A stretch of DNA of 64,000 nucleotides from Seiridium cupressi (Eukaryota > Ascomycota > Sordariomycetes > Amphisphaeriales > Sporocadaceae). Each line of letters starts with the position of its first letter. Positions within the stretch are counted from its first letter, which is position 1. Where the stretch lies: assembly GCA_036674765.1 (NCBI GenBank), contig JARVKI010000046.1, positions 124,001 to 188,000 on the forward strand. The letters run 5' to 3'. Positions 11,754 to 22,410 of this stretch are shown here, one piece after another. A program made the translations under genes and the position numbers. The notes beneath the pieces were generated by a model that worked only from the letters and a program-made list of their open reading frames with translations, did not search any database and had not been told where the DNA came from.

Positions 11754-13204
11754 CGGCCTACTACATTGCGCCAACGAAACCTCCGACGAAAGACTACTTC
11801 GAATCCCCAACCTTCTACGTTCGCTAATTCATGGGCACAACCCAGATATGGCAATTCATCTGACCAATCCATGGAAAAGGCCGTACCCATTTTTACAGGG
11901 GGTACCAGGCGGCCCTATGTTGATGGCACGCGCGCATTTCCCGCAAATCGACTGGGATGATTGCGAGAGATTGGAAAGTTTCGTGACCAGCATCACCGAT
12001 ACTGAGACGGGGTTTCCAAAAGCCCCCCAGACCAATGTCGCCCTGGCATTGAACGCTGGGAACATGTGGAGCCATCTGTCGCTGACGGGGATGTGGGCAG
12101 GTTGCCTGGGGCTTATTAATGTCAACAAAATGAACCACAGGTTCATATATACCCAGCACCCACAGATGCATGAAGATTTGAACTGTGTTTGGACTCCGGT
12201 GGCGACGTTGAATCGAGCGCCGGTTGGCGGTCCCTTTCTGCCTCGTTACCGATATCTATACGTTATACATTTGCACCCCGGGAGATCCTCTTCTACACAC
12301 TGTTACACTCTAACTGTATATGACCGCGAGGTGGGTTCCCTTTTTAAGGAGTTATCATAAGACGTAGTGCTGGCTATTGTACTGACCTATTTCGGCATTG
12401 GTAGTTCGGTACCATGCATTGGCACGACCCAGGTACAGGTGATTGGCCACAACATTTAGCTGTAAGTTCATAAGTCTGTCTTCCTTCTCCATTGGTTCGT
12501 TTCATTCTGAGTTTGAGTCTTGGCAAGCTGGAAGGCGGACTGTTTTCGGAAATTGAGCAGCGTTGTTCACTCTATCCAGAAATATAGTCAAAACAGCAAA
12601 TTTCTTTCTTAAACCACTTGGCAGTGTGGAAAGCTGATATTCTCTTATGATATAGAGACAAGCCCAGGTGAACGCATTCTTCGCGAACGCTCAATATCAA
12701 ATGGCGGGCTGCCCAGGCTTCGGCTTGGCCCCGACAGCCTTTGCTTATGACCGATACCATAGGATCAATTGCCTGGGCCGAAAGCTAGCTGCGCCGCCGC
12801 CCCCTGCCCGTCCCAACGTGCCTCACGCTGACCGAACACTCTTCAATGTGCTATCGTGGTGCGCTGATTTCATCATCAGTGCACGCATGCCGGGCATGAT
12901 CAATGGCACAGGTATTCTCGACAATGGCTACCGAGAAGCGGCAGGGTTCACTGGAATGGCGCAGCTTTACGTGGTCTTGTTCTTGATCCTGCAGGCGAAC
13001 CGGGCTGCTGGTACGTTCTTCCACGGTCACCTAAAGTTCCGGACTCCGGTCGACATAGACATTAATTATGGGCAATGGGTGGCGCGAAACGCCATGTTCC
13101 GTCGTTGTGTCCATACTTTCTGTAATATCATACCCCCAGTGGATTGGCCCGCGACTCTTCCTATTTGGGTAGACACGTGGCAGGACGGACTTGCGGGCAT
13201 ATAA
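11754..13204 (+). CDS. Unrecognised spliced protein, 5' end unresolved
   Basis: I do not recognise this protein. Three exons close in phase: (11754 or earlier)-12330, 12405-12461 and 12668-13204. Support comes from GTGGGT and GTAAGT donors, a TACTGACC branch before the first acceptor and a cccag acceptor at 12667. If translation began at ATG 11848 the product would be 358 aa. The frame is open further upstream to a good 3' splice site (CTTATCTTTGTAG) at 11753, so an upstream exon is likely. The protein is rich in Trp, Asn, Pro and Gly and has no signal peptide. A segment HCYTLTVYD followed by MHWHDPG loosely resembles the His/Asp part of Ulp1-like cysteine peptidases, but no clear catalytic Gln/Cys motif follows. 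Function unknown. Confidence 0.5.
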
Positions 13205-13355
13205 TTCGATTCTTCGACCCTGCTCTACTCATCATTGCTTCCGTGTCCTCGTTTGCATACTCTAAAATTTTAAGTGCGCAGACTCGCCGATGTCGAGTGA
13301 TCGCTCGCAGGGCTATCAGGGGAGCTGAGGCGGAGTAGCTGATGCTGGCGACTGT

Positions 13356-15615
13356 TCAACAAAAATGTTGGTAATCGGCTCCAGTAGCAACGACAGCGGC
13401 TCTCTCGATCTCCTGGGCAATGATCTCCACCCATCTATTAGCTTCACTAATATCGCCATCATCGATGTTCTCCAAGATACCCGGGAAGACTACCCCGTCA
13501 TACCCAGCCCAGAGACCTGGAGCAAATACCTGAGGGCTTGGTAAGCCATTGCATCATCAATATGGGTTGTAACAAGAACCTGGACCTACCGTATGCTTAT
13601 ACCACGGCCTTCCAGGCAAACCCTTCTCTGTCTTGAGTATGAAACTTTTTTCAACCTCCCGGTAGCGTCTGTTGATATCTGAGACGCCGATTTGGACACG
13701 GCTGACGATACCCGCCTGCGAGACCGTGAGATCACAACCTCGAGCTAGCTCATCGAGGGCAGCTGCGGCTTCTGCAAACTTTGCCAGCGAGACTTCAAGA
13801 GGCTTCAACCTCAGCCCTGCCACTGCTTTGGTACGAAGTTGTTGGAAATGTCTGTTGAGTGTGGTTGCGTAGTCGTGCGCTTTGAAGTTGAGAAGAGTGA
13901 TACCCGCCAGTCTTACTGCCAAAGTACCCCACAGTCTAGCCATAGCTAGGTGCTTCTTGAAGCCTGGGTCGCCAAATCGCTCGACCCAGAAATAGCTGTC
14001 ATAGTTGGAGTGGTAAGGGTAGACCGCCGATCCACGCTTGTTGAAGACAAGATCAAGCGACGGGATGCCCATGTGGTGAAGAAATACGGTGTAATCACTC
14101 CCTGTGCCCATAGGGGCTAGTAAACCAGATGCCTCTTCACCAGTCTCTTCGTTGCTACTGCTATTTTTCCAGCTTTCCCAGTCATCATACACTGTTCTGC
14201 CAGTTTCAAGAGGTGACGGGGTGAGCTGCATCACATTAACGAGTGCGTATGCTAGCAATGGGCTACCTGTTGCGCCGAGGATGTCGCCACCATTTGTAGA
14301 CTCGTCGACATTGATATCTAGGATCGCGTTAGTAGCAGCTTAAGTGATTGTAATTGGGACCACGCATACAAGCAACGCAATTGTTGCTAATCTCTTTCTC
14401 ATGCTCCTCTCCATACTCTGTTGAGCCTACTAGACCGTATTCTTCGTTATCCCAAGACGCGATTATACTACCAGACTTAGTACACATCGCTCGACTAGAC
14501 GGAATCGTGACCTACATCTTTCTGTATGGCCTCCACCCGGCGTCACATAGTCCGCCCAATCCACGGACGACCTCATTCATCGCCGCACCCCCGCTGACCG
14601 GGTCGACCGCACCACAACACCATGAATCGTGATGGTTCCCTAACATCACAATTTCTTTGGTACGTCCTGGAATCGCGCCAATCACATTGTAGATAGGCGA
14701 GTAGCGATACTCACCGTGATTGAAAACAGAGATTTTCACATTTGATGGGCCAGTAAAGTAATCCACGTCCGGCAAAGCTCCACGCCAGTCTGTCGTGTTA
14801 CCTCCCATGTCTTCCGATGGCAGGCCGTGACCACGAAGCGCTTTCAGCAATGGCAGGGCGTCTGCGAAAGAGATAGGCAGCGAAGGAATACTCGGGATCG
14901 CATAGCTTGGGTCCCTGCGTTCAGTCCCAGACCCTGGTAAACTAGGGTATCCAGGCGTGGTGGGATCTCCTACAGCAACAGAGAAGAAGTCCACGCTGCC
15001 TCGCTGAATGCTTGTGGGGTGGCGTGCTGGTCCCTCGGGGTACGGCTTATGCCCATTTGCGGCCGTAAGCTCGCCATCTTCTTGGGGGTCGCTGTATATT
15101 ATGACTGCTGCAGCTCCGAACTTTTGAGCCGCGCGCACCTTCAGTCCTCTGAACACCTTGCTGTACTTGCAGATGACTATCTTCCCCTGGACTAATATCC
15201 CTTTGCTCTCGAGAAGCTTAAAGTCCGCAAGCGTCCCAAAATTCGCGTAAATCAGCTCTGCAGTAACATTACCATTGGCACTGAAACCATGAAATGCTGG
15301 CCATCCGTTATCTGGGGATGATGTGGGGTCCTCCGGGATCGCATCCTCCTTCAAGCTTGCATTGAACGCAACGGTGCCATCTTCGGAAAGCAACTTGAGT
15401 GAAGTCCTGACTGGGAAGTTTTGAAGAACATCATAGCGCACAATTTCGGCCTCGATACCGTACGACCGCCACAAGTCTCGAATCGATTCCGCGTGTTGCA
15501 AATCTCCGGCAAGATGCGGCCTCGAACTGTAGGTTCGAGACCAATGCTTCAAATTGTCCACGCTCGGAGCACGTAACATATGCCGCTCGGCCTCATCTTG
15601 TGCCAAGGTGCGCAT
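13356..15615 (-). CDS. Glutamate carboxypeptidase II-like M28B peptidase
   Basis: A metallopeptidase of the M28B family (GCPII/NAALADase/transferrin-receptor-like) that removes C-terminal glutamate or acidic residues from peptides. Exons are 14516-15615, 14370-14467, 13590-14317 and 13356-13529; introns of 48-60 nt close in phase. A PA domain precedes the catalytic domain. All di-zinc residues known from human GCPII have counterparts: GNHHDSW (His), GAVDPVSGG (Asp), SWDNEEYG (catalytic Glu plus ligand Glu), AYINVDES (Asp) and YPYHSNYDS (His). The end, KHTVFAPGLWAGYDG, matches the family C-terminus. The 5' end is uncertain. ATG 15615 lacks a signal peptide, and coding-like sequence continues upstream in the same frame (about 15656-15744) beyond one TAA, so a tiny intron or a nonsense change must be considered. 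Confidence 0.85.
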
Positions 15616-16416
15616 GTCGTCGATTCTGAGGGAATGTAATGGTCGTGAACATTACTTGTTGATGTGCTCGGGAACTCCCCCGACTACCCGTTGCCAGCGC
15701 CTCCAGTCTGGTGGGGCGTACGGATTACAGTCACGTGGCCGCTGTCAGTATAAAAGTGATATGGACAATGTCGCTCGAGTTTTTGCAAGGCTGGCAAGAG
15801 AAGAGGATGTATAGCTTCATAATGTTGAAATTGATATTAATTACATTAATGGCTAGAGCGTATACCGTCAATCAAAAAACAAACGATAACCAGGTAGCTC
15901 AAATCAGTTATTGCTCCGAGGCAGAAGAATGAGCTACTTCTGTCGTGTCTTGATATTCAACGTCTGTTCACGTTCCGCTCTGCAGAAACTGATATATCTG
16001 ATGGTTGGTAATTTACGCTACCAACCGAGCAAGGGGGAACGGTGATCTCGTGACCTCGATGCAATAGTACCGACAGAATAACAGAAATCAAACATGAACC
16101 GAGGATTGGTTCATAGAAGTCTGGCAGGATTCAAGGGCTAGATCCTTGCAAGTTTTGCTTAGATCATTGATATGATTAGGACCTTCAGAAAGAGGGGCCA
16201 GAAAAATAATCAGTCACAGCCCAGTCACTGAATCTGTGGTCAAGCTGACGTCATTGTCATGTTGTTATTACTTGACCAAGTTCCTTTGAACATAATTGTT
16301 ATTTAGCACAGAAGACTGGTAACCAAATCCTTTCGTCCTGCCGATTTTGTTGCAATCAGATATCGCACTTTTTCCACCATGTGAAGAGCATCGAGTGGGT
16401 AATCCACATCTCTATT
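15616..16416. other. Intergenic region / unresolved peptidase 5' end
   Basis: The first ~130 nt carry the in-frame upstream extension of the M28 peptidase on the minus strand (segment CNPYAPPDWRRWQRVVGG). The rest is AT-leaning, with no gene I can support. Confidence 0.4.
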
Positions 16417-17134
16417 ATGCCGTTCAGAAAGTACCACGTTGATCCGGAAAGGAAGCAAGGCAATATCCGGGCAGTCCTGTCCATATCGGAGACACTGTAT
16501 CTGAGCGATCCCGATGCGGAACTTGTTCTCACGATTGCAGTTAGTTTCGACCTACAGCCTCCATCATATGAAGGTCAAGCTATTACTATATGCACTGAGG
16601 AGAGCATATTTGATGTTTTTGAGATAGGAGAGCCAGGTGCGGATTTGTTCGCACACGGTGCCTTTCACCCTCTCTGGAGTATCACCCTCAAAAAAGGACA
16701 ACAGCATCTCCTTGGGGCTTTTCGGGGCCCTCGATCAAGACGTAATTGATTCTGAAGGCCTTCGGGAGCGCGGCTACAGATTTGTCACAGTCCCTGGTGG
16801 CGGATGGTCCATTGTGATTACGTACAGGCCAAGTTGGGAGTGTATCTTTAGACATGCAGATAGCCGTACCCAGGAAACTCTTGTTACCGGCGAGGAATTC
16901 TGCATCGAAATCAATAGCGAGTATCTCGAGACTAAGTGGTGGTGTTGGGATGATTGAGAATCTATCCTCAAAGATAAGAAATTCCATGTATGGCGCCCTC
17001 CGTACGATCTTGACGAAAAATCAGATGATGAGTTCTTGAGGAATGGCAACTGAGTACTTGGTGAAGAGCCGATGACATTAAACTGGGAGAAGGTCATTGA
17101 GGGCGGCATCGCGAAATTCAAGTTAGTGGGATAG
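16417..17134 (+). pseudogene. Disrupted small fungal protein of unknown function
   Basis: ATG 16417 opens a frame beginning MPFRKYHVDPERKQGNIRAV. Around 16690-16735, near an A6 run, the coding signal moves to another frame, giving ISLGLFGALDQDVIDSEG and GYRFVTVPGGGWSIVITYRP. That frame then meets two in-frame TGA codons (16955-16957 and 17051-17053) but stays coding-like to TAG at 17132-17134. The later pieces are WWCWDD, LKDKKFHVWRPPYDLDE and VLGEEPMTLNWEKV. The pieces resemble one conserved fungal family of uncharacterised cytosolic-looking proteins, as I recall it. Read together, one frameshift and two stops indicate a pseudogene. The second TGA lies where that family has a Trp codon, consistent with a G-to-A change. 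Confidence 0.7.
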
Positions 17135-17797
17135 GAAGAGGAGAGTAAGAGGACTAGAGGGCTGACGACCTTCACAACTCCCTGATCGCTCCGGACTGCA
17201 GGATGAAGAGCCATGAGCGCTACCTGCAGACTAAAGCTCTTATCAACTCTCGACTGTTCTTCTTCCATCCTTCTGTTCTTGATCCTGGATAGCAGGCGCA
17301 ATTTCATCCCCAAACTGCTGCTCTACTATTTCCAACGACAATGTAGCTGTTTTTGGAAGGTATAAATATATAATAGGTACAAACACAACACTTTAGCAGA
17401 GAATCAGCAGGAAGAACTTCCACCCAACCGAAGCAAAGGAAATTGATGCGCTTTGCAGAAGAACTATAGTGGCTGGCTGTTGGATTAGATCGTGCTTTTC
17501 GGTATATCAGGGATTGGATCAGGACGTTGATTCGAAAGGCAAGCGCACAACTCTCATCGGCATGGGCTCTGCAGCGGCGTCAGGTTATGGAGTGCACCAG
17601 CCGAGATCGGCTGATAGGCAATGATACCCACTCCATCCGGCAAAGAAAGCCGCATAAAAGCCACCAATTTAAGCGTTGATTTGAAGTTCAAAAGATTAAA
17701 ATGTTGTTGACTGTCTGGCTTTGATTGAGCCCATAGTCGCTTCTATTAGTGTTAAGCCAGGCGACTAACAGTATCGCTCAGTCCGGCTTCAACATGC
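17135..17797. other. Intergenic region
   Basis: No gene seen. It separates the pseudogene from the convergent 3' end of the M20 peptidase gene. Confidence 0.45.
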
Positions 17798-19024
17798 CTA
17801 CCCGCATATGTCCACAATCACCCTCATAAACATTCGGATACAGTCGAGATAATCGGGAATATCTACTTTCTCGTCCGGCCGAGTGTTGTACTTTCCGCCT
17901 GGTCCGCAAACAATGCCCTCCATTCCTAAGCTCTTGTAAAGATGGCCAGCATCGGAGCCGTAGAAGCACGTCGGCGCAATGACTCCAGTCGGCTGTGTCG
18001 TGCCTCTGACAGAGCGATACGCATCGTTCAATGACTGGACGAGGCGAGATTCTGGTGATACTTCGAACGCTGGCATTGTTGGCTCGAATCTTTGTTTTAA
18101 CTCATAAGTCATTCCCGGGAACCCAAGGATGACCTCTTCGATGACTGGAGCGAGATCCCTCATCACGCCTTCTTGTGTCTGGCCCGGTGCGTATCGAGCA
18201 CTACCCGAGAGCTTGCATACGTCTGCCACCTGCGGTGGGCGCCACTCCGCCAACTCGTCGCCCAAAGCTCCATGCACGACGCCTACCTGACAGCGATTGC
18301 ATTTCAGATGAGCGTTGCTTTTCGCACCGCTGAAGACCATACCATTGAGCTTGGGGATGAGTCGGCAAGCTGCCATGATAGCATCAGCCGCCTCTTCCCG
18401 CGCCGACATGTGTCTCGTGATACCCCTCAAGATGATCTCAAACGTCAACGCCTCGGCGTGCATTGTGATGGCCCTGATGTCGGAAGGCTCGCAGTTGATG
18501 AAGTAGTCTGCGTCGATCTTGCCCTTTTCTATCAAAGCCATGGTGCCAACACCTCCTTGAAGCTCGCCCACCACGTATGTCAAGGTCACATTGGCGCTCG
18601 GCCTCCAGCCGCTGGCTTTCAGAGTCTCGACGGCGCAGAAGTAGGCAGCACACCCGGATTTCATGTTGCTGACGCCAATGCCGTAGATGAAGTCATCGTC
18701 CACTTTTCCTTCCCATGGGTCTATTGTCCACCCTCCACTGACAGGATTGGTGTCCAGATGGCCATTGAAAAGAAGAGACTTGGCTTTTCTTGACGAAGCG
18801 CGACGCTCCCCATAGTCTTCTCTTGCCCTCCAGATACCGACTGCATTCTGTCGCTTGCCATCGTCAAATGGTACTATTTCCGTGTCGAGACCGATCGATC
18901 TCATATGTTCGGCAATATAGTTCGTGACTGCCAATTCCCCGTCTGTCTGCGAATAGCTCTTGGTTTGGATCAAACTCGATAAGAAAGAGAGACATTTCTC
19001 TCGATCAATGTCTGGAAACTGCAT
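17798..19024 (-). CDS. M20-family peptidase/deacetylase homologue, atypical ligands
   Basis: An ArgE/DapE/CPG2-type (M20) fold. The first ATG in the open frame is 19174, but the conserved protein begins at the in-frame ATG 19024 (MQFPDIDREK), giving 408 aa; the upstream 50 residues look non-homologous. Visible features: NGHLDTNPV (metal-binding His and Asp), GIGVSNMKSG, VVGELQGGVGT, INCEPSD, the dimerisation-domain HMSAREEAADA, and the closing GSDAGHLYKSLGMEG and GPGGKYNTRPDE. Compared with canonical M20 enzymes, the bridging Asp is Asn (SNMK for xDMK), the EE pair is E-L and the last His is not where expected. Members of this subfamily are often annotated acetylornithine deacetylases; the true substrate is unknown. 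The gene is divergent from a Dal5-like permease with a ~435-bp shared promoter. Confidence 0.8.
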   Translation of the reverse strand: MQFPDIDREKCLSFLSSLIQTKSYSQTDGELAVTNYIAEHMRSIGLDTEIVPFDDGKRQNAVGIWRAREDYGERRASSRKAKSLLFNGHLDTNPVSGGWTIDPWEGKVDDDFIYGIGVSNMKSGCAAYFCAVETLKASGWRPSANVTLTYVVGELQGGVGTMALIEKGKIDADYFINCEPSDIRAITMHAEALTFEIILRGITRHMSAREEAADAIMAACRLIPKLNGMVFSGAKSNAHLKCNRCQVGVVHGALGDELAEWRPPQVADVCKLSGSARYAPGQTQEGVMRDLAPVIEEVILGFPGMTYELKQRFEPTMPAFEVSPESRLVQSLNDAYRSVRGTTQPTGVIAPTCFYGSDAGHLYKSLGMEGIVCGPGGKYNTRPDEKVDIPDYLDCIRMFMRVIVDICG

Positions 19025-19458
19025 ATCGTCCTGATATGCAATAGCCCAATGTAACTCGAGGCATTTCTTACTTCTTTCCGTTGCCTGTGATGGTTGCAAC
19101 CTACCCATATATGGATCAGGGCGACTATCCGGGGTTCGGCGGCGCATGTGCTCTCGTCTTGAGGCATCTTTCACTTAGTGTCGGCCGGCTGCCGGGCGAC
19201 TAGCAAGGATCTATCGTGTGGCCGGCACGGGGACCAATCACGGCGCTCAGTATAGCCCGACAATCATCGGATACGCTCCCGACAGTACGGCCAAACTTTG
19301 GTCATATTGATAACTACGCGATTTTGAATGGCCTGACCCATGGCGCTGGGTCGGTTGTTCGCTCGTAGGAAGAATACATAACCGAGTCTCATCCCGACTT
19401 CCCCTTGGGTGCTGCCCAGTACCTACGAGTAAGCGAACAGATATATTCGTCGATAACC
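19025..19458. promoter_or_regulatory. Shared promoter of M20 peptidase and permease
   Basis: A compact divergent intergenic segment of about 434 bp, or 284 bp if the M20 gene starts at 19174. It contains TGATAA at 19308-19313 and CGATAA at 19451-19456, which fit the HGATAR core bound by fungal nitrogen GATA factors (AreA/NIT2). Nitrogen-regulated co-expression is an inference; such cores are common by chance. Confidence 0.4.
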
Positions 19459-21107
19459 ATGGCTGATAAAGATAACATCGAGTCTACGGCTGCGGATCCT
19501 CATCCTTCCATCGAAAAGGGAGATGCAACGAAGGGGGACGTCGCGGATGAGGGTTATGACTTATTCGAAGATTCACCTCCAGATGAAATTTCACTTGAAG
19601 CATCTGAGGCTGTTCGCCGCAAGATCGACCTGCATTTACTTCCGCTTATGTGTGCGCTCTACGGACTCAACTACGTTGACAAGGTCGCCAATGGCTGGGC
19701 TGTACTTTTTGACCTGAGAGCTGATCTTGGTCTGGTCGGAACTGAATACTCATGGGCTAGCTCCATGTTTTACTTCGGCTATCTGGTTGCACAATACCCT
19801 GCCAACTACATCCTACAGCGCTTCCGAACCGCAAGGGTTTTGAGTATATCAGTCATCATCTGGGGCATCCTTATGCTCGGGTAAGTTCATTCCCATGTGA
19901 ATGCAACGCTTGATAAGGATGGCCTACTTACATGACTTTAGTCATCTTGGACTGAAAAACTTCGCTGGATTCATGGTGCTTCGTTTCCTCCTGGGCGTTG
20001 CGGAGTCAGTCGTCACTCCTGGATTTGTGCTGTACACATCCATGTTCTATACGCGAAAGGAACAGGTGATGCGAACTATGCTTTGGGCTGCGATGCAAGG
20101 GAGTTTCAGCATCGTGACAGCTCTGATGTCCTATGGATTGGGCCACATCACCAACACAGCCCTGCGCCCATGGATGTATATCTTCCTGGTTCTAGGTCTA
20201 CTCAGTCTTCTGGTCGGGGCCGGTTGGCTCTTCTTCATGCCACAGACACCCAACAAGGCCAATTTCCTCACACCAGAGGAGCGGACGATTACAGTTCAAC
20301 GCGTGGCAGGCAACATGATGGGAATCAAGGGTTATCAATGGAAGACCTATCAGATATGGCATGCCGTCCTTGATCCCAAGGTCTGGCTGATCTCGGCCTT
20401 TGTTCTTTTCACACAGCTGCTAAATGGCGGGCTCACAAGTTTCGGATCCCTGGTCGTCTCCGGATTTGGATTCGACTCCTTTAGAACCTTGCTCATTGGT
20501 CTGCCGTCAAGCGCGGTCAGCGCTGGCAGTATGATCGTGTGGGGAACGTTTTCGCTCAAGCATGGCAATTTGCGAACTTGGGGCATGATCATTCCATTGC
20601 TACCGGCAATCGCTGGCATTGCCGCTATATATGGCACAATGAACACCGGAGCAAATAAATATGGTCGAGTTGTCGCCTACTGGCTGATAAACTCGTACGC
20701 AGTAACAGTAAGTTGGTTCAAATTCAGTGGTGGAGTCAATACTAATGCTATAGTAGTGGCCTTTTGTTCTAACCATCATTGGCCAAAACATTGCCGGACA
20801 CACCAAGCGGGCTTTCACAAACACCATGATGCTGATGCTCTTTGCAGTCGGTAATATTGCGGGCCCCTTTTTCTTCCGCAATGAGGATGCTCCAAGATAC
20901 GTGCTCGCGATCGCTAGCATCCTCGTCTTCTTCTGTGTTTCTCTGTTCTGTGCTGTAGTGTTGCGGTTCTACATGTTTTGGGAGAACAAGAGAAGGGACC
21001 GTGTCTATGGTGCTGTGGACACTACAGAGGCCAAGGTGGATGGCATGCGAACTGGTATGCATGATAGGACAGACCAGGAGAACACAGACTTCAGATATGT
21101 TCTATAA
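19459..21107 (+). CDS. Dal5-like MFS anion/peptide permease
   Basis: A plasma-membrane transporter of the anion:cation symporter branch (allantoate/nicotinate permease-like). Exons 19459-19880, 19942-20707 and 20757-21107 give 512 aa. The start has a good context (AACCATGG). Typical family segments are visible: RRKIDLHLLPLMCALYGLNY and DKVANGWA at the first membrane helix, FYFGYLVAQYPANYILQRF, and RFLLGVAESVVTPGF. The second half contains GQNIAGHTKRAFTNTMML and GNIAGPFFF before the last helices and a hydrophilic tail. About 12 hydrophobic segments can be counted. Yeast Dal5 carries allantoate, ureidosuccinate and dipeptides. Together with the divergent M20 gene and the M28 peptidase nearby, this suggests uptake of N-acylated amino acids or small peptides, which is an inference. 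Confidence 0.88.
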
Positions 21108-21551
21108 TATCTGGAGATGTGTATCAGTTCAACTAGAACTAAGTCATCTAAGATCATTATAAATACATATTTTGATTGTCAAAGTGAAGACAGTTTGAAC
21201 CCCTAGGCAGTTTGAATCAGCAAGCGTATATTACCGAGCTGGGTGTCACCCCTTGAAAATAAGCACATTTCCCCGTCAAAGTAGAGATGCTGCAGCAGTC
21301 TCACGCTTGTTAGGCGTGAGATTTTTACGTACCTCGGCATAAATATGCACATGATTTTTTTTTTTTTTTTCTCCGATTATCACGAACATTCACGATATCA
21401 CGCCAAGGATTTCTTCCCCTGAGAAATTATTGTATGGACCAAGTATGACATAGATTCTGCGCATTTCGGTTTATAATAATGCATTGATGCATGTACGAGG
21501 TATCAAGGGTATTCAATGAGAGTTCAGGTCTAATCAAAACATGCGCGCCCT
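21108..21551. other. Convergent intergenic region with poly-T tract
   Basis: The 3' flanks of the permease and of the spliceosomal gene. A homopolymer of about 17 T lies at about 21355-21371. No gene seen. Confidence 0.5.
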
Positions 21552-22410
21552 CTACTGTCGCTGGTACGTCACCTTCATGAACTTGGTACCATCCGCCAAA
21601 GCCATGCCTGCTGTGTTCTCCTTGGCAGTGATGGCACCCGCTTCGGCCTCGTATTCCACGAAAGCAATACCGCGTCTACCAGGCACCAACCGTACCTCGC
21701 GGAAACCTTCGTATCGTCCAAAAATGCCAGTAAGGGCTTCCACGTCGTAGTCGTCGGGCAAGTTCTGCACGAACAGAATCTTGTTCGGTGGTAGGTATTC
21801 GTCCGGCACAACAGCATTGCCAGCAGGGCCCGTGGGTTTGAGACCACCTGGGCGGGCAGCCTTCGCCGGCCGAGCGTCTTGTGCAGCTGCAGCACCTGGG
21901 CGCTTAAGTCTTTGCTGCTCTTGTGCTGCCTCAGCCGCCTTCTTCTTGTCTGCGCCGTTGTTAGCCATATGTAGCATGATCCACACGCGAGTTGACGAAC
22001 CCTTCTCTGCTAATCTTCTCCTCTTGTGGTGCTCGAAATCATCTTCGTTGCCTGTGGTCTTGACGGTTGCGTCGCTTCTCGTTCTTGCCAGCGCGACCTG
22101 CATTGGCTTCTCGAACAGCTCGAACCCTTGTACCTCCTCGATGGCTTTGAGCGCCGACTCGGCGTTGTCGAACACCACAAATGCTTGACCCTTGGCCTTC
22201 AGGTGCGTCTTTGCGACGATGTCGATGACATTGCCATATTCGGAGAAGATTGCCTCGAGAGCCTCGCGCAGCGGCTCAGGCTTGACTCGCTCCTCCAGGT
22301 TGCGCACGTAGACACTGCTTGCATTGTCAGTAAGGATACCTACAAAGCCAGAGACTGTATGTGTCGGGGTGCAATGACACATACGTGGCAATGGGCGAAT
22401 TTGAGGCCAT
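21552..22410 (-). CDS. U1A/U2B''-type spliceosomal protein
   Basis: A two-RRM snRNP protein of the U1A/U2B''/SNF (yeast Mud1/Msl1) type that binds a U1 or U2 snRNA stem-loop. Exon 1 (22385-22410) encodes only MASNSPIA plus two bases; exon 2 starts at 22317 or, three bases later, at 22314. RRM1 shows SVYVRNLEE, KAKGQAFVVF and GFELFEKPMQ, which match the U1A RNA-contact strands. RRM2 shows KILFVQNLPDDYD and FREVRLVPGRRGIAFVEY. Between them lies a Lys/Ala/Gln-rich linker. A 51-nt segment (21950-22000) has a GTTCGT donor, a CTAAC branch and a GCAG acceptor. Removing it gives AEKDKKKAAEAAQ and a 246-aa protein; keeping it stays in frame with 263 aa. Confidence 0.9.

Noticed and set aside
16774..17313. 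179-codon minus-strand frame across the 16417-17134 pseudogene
   Set aside because: No domain; the plus strand retains recognisable family segments across the same bases.
18173..18793. 206-codon plus-strand frame within the M20 gene
   Set aside because: Antisense to conserved M20 motifs; no independent features.
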